This document shows positions 27,358 to 28,518 of a stretch of DNA of 28,518 bases, piece by piece (within the stretch, counting starts at the first letter, position 1; each line of letters opens with the position of its first letter). Under the pieces are notes generated by a model. The model saw nothing but the letters and a program-made list of their open reading frames with translations. It was not told the origin of the DNA and did not search any database. Both the position numbers and the translations under genes were made by a program. Source of the DNA: Chara braunii (lineage: Eukaryota > Streptophyta > Charophyceae > Charales > Characeae); NCBI GenBank assembly GCA_003427395.1, contig BFEA01000170.1, positions 244,308-272,825 of the forward strand. The letters are read 5' to 3'.

Positions 27358-27480
27358 TTTTTTTTTTTTTTTTTTTTTAAGTCACAGCTTATATTATAAA
27401 CGTAAATGAATGAGGCCGGGAATCCTCAACATCTCAACCCGGTAGTGAAGCTTGTGCTGGAAACCGGGGTCCAGCATCCC
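27358..27480 (-). repeat. Hairpin-A repeat, minus-strand copy (copy 9)
   Basis: On the minus strand it starts GGGATGCTGGACCCCGG, with hairpin 1 GCTGGA/TCCAGC perfect. A different second hairpin (CCGGG with CCCGG) and an AT-rich tail lead to an A run (T-run at 27358-27378). Confidence 0.8.
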
Positions 27481-28518
27481 ATGGTCTGCAACTACAAAGA
27501 AAGTGAGCAACTGGAGCAAGACTTTCCGGAATCCAGAATAAGGGGAGCAAAACAGCCAAGAACTACTGAAGAATTCATATCCCGGGTCTCCTGCTAATCT
27601 CTCTGGGAGCCTTACCCAGCCTAGCTTCAAGATCTTACAGAAAAGAGACCAAGTACGGATCTGTAAACTCAAGGAAGCCTGAACCGCCAAGACGGATTTC
27701 CCACCACGCGCCCTTGGATCTTCAGAGACAATATCAATCAATGGACCAAGATCACTATGGATACAGTTCAAGTTTGCTTCCTACCCTAATTATACTAACT
27801 ACAAGCAAGGAGCGTTCCCACCACTCCCAGTAGCACTCACACTGCCTCCGTAGTGCCGCTACCCATACTACCTTATCGGGTTTTTGTGAATAGATTCCAA
27901 AGGATGTGTTTTACGGAAGCGTTAACAGCATTCAGAAAAGCAAACCACCAATATCGATATCTGATCCACAAGACCAAATCTACTGTTAAAGATCTAGGAG
28001 CCAAGACAAAATCATGTGCCAGCTAGATCATCTCACCAACAAAAAATCCCTCTTCTCCATCAGGGCTACTCTCTCATTATGGCTTTCCAAACACCCTGTA
28101 AAGAGCCCGAGCTGCCATGACGGGTTCCCCACCACGCTCCCTTGGATCTTCATGGCATATTGATCTCAATTGGAACAACTCAAGTTTGCTCTTCACCACC
28201 GCTTCTCACTTACCACCTGACCAGTAGTGTTCCCACCGCCCCTCGTTGCACTCACACTGCTCCAGGAGGCGCCGTTGCTAGTAGTTCCAAGAGTTTATCC
28301 CTGAGCCACTCAAAAACTCCAAAAACTGCGTCCCTGTTTTGATCGCAGGCTGCCGCTGTAAGCAGAGAAAAGCACCTTAACAATGGTGCGAGTTTGAAAC
28401 GAAAGGAAATCCTGATTTTAGAGGATAGGAGATGAGAAGAGAACAAAAAAATCATAAAGGAAAGGCAGAGTCCCAAGTACCTAGCTTTCACAGATGGCCA
28501 CATGTCGACAGGTGAAAA
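27481..28518. other. Spacer with a ~430-bp-offset duplication
   Basis: Segments at about 27650-27865 and 28080-28290 are diverged copies: both contain GACGG-TTCCCCACCACG, CCCTTGGATCTTCA (27711 and 28139, offset 428), CAAGTTTGCT, GTTCCCACC and GCACTCACACTGC. No coding domain is recognised; the unit could be part of an unknown dispersed repeat. Confidence 0.6.

Overview
This looks like a repeat-rich stretch of eukaryotic nuclear DNA. I see no complete, confidently intact host gene. The main landmark is a decayed L1-type LINE whose ORF1 has a gag-like domain followed by a zinc knuckle, as in green-plant LINEs. Together with AT-rich spacers, poly(A)-ended repeats and telo-box motifs this suggests a streptophyte (a land plant or charophyte alga). 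That is an inference; no single marker proves it.

Layout. 1-271: nothing recognised. About 272-1655: a retroposon-like repeat with a tRNA-like head and a ~200-bp internal tandem array. 1735-1985: a 25-bp minisatellite. About 2040-2105 and 4709-4773: two copies of a dispersed block with spaced ACGT-core palindromes. 2728-3840: TCA/ATC simple repeats. 3854-3936 and 4449-4640: two copies of a hairpin-bearing, A-tailed short repeat family that recurs through the window. 4267-4379: a foldback element. 5700-6180: a pyrimidine-rich stretch with a 140-bp tandem duplication. About 6300-14269: the LINE, with ORF1 (frameshifted), a second ORF (9260-10531), and ORF2 (endonuclease and reverse transcriptase, one frame for 3.4 kb but with 15 internal stops). 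15425-16827 (minus): a second copy of the tRNA-headed retroposon, with poly(A) and a 9-bp target-site duplication. 19427-20193 (minus): an unrecognised broken coding-like region. 20620-22305: two tandem inverted-repeat-ended elements sitting in (TA)n. 23461-23655: a second foldback element, then A54. 24030-25560: a 1.5-kb GGA/GAA purine tract with higher-order structure, then GC-rich tandem repeats. 26448-26546: a 60-bp-period duplication. About 27650-28290: a ~430-bp-offset duplication.

The strongest candidate for something undescribed is the short repeat family beginning GGGAYGCTGG. Nine copies carry one or two hairpins next to an A tract. Four longer copies have a third hairpin whose loop keeps a CTCTTAYCA-like motif while the stem sequence is replaced, as expected for selection on RNA structure. 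One copy directly abuts LINE coding sequence, another lies 0.5 kb further on, and the 1.4-kb retroposon seems to share the tail. A plausible reading is that several non-autonomous families here depend on the same LINE machinery, with folded 3' ends as recognition signals. This reading comes from inspection and was not tested by folding or database search.
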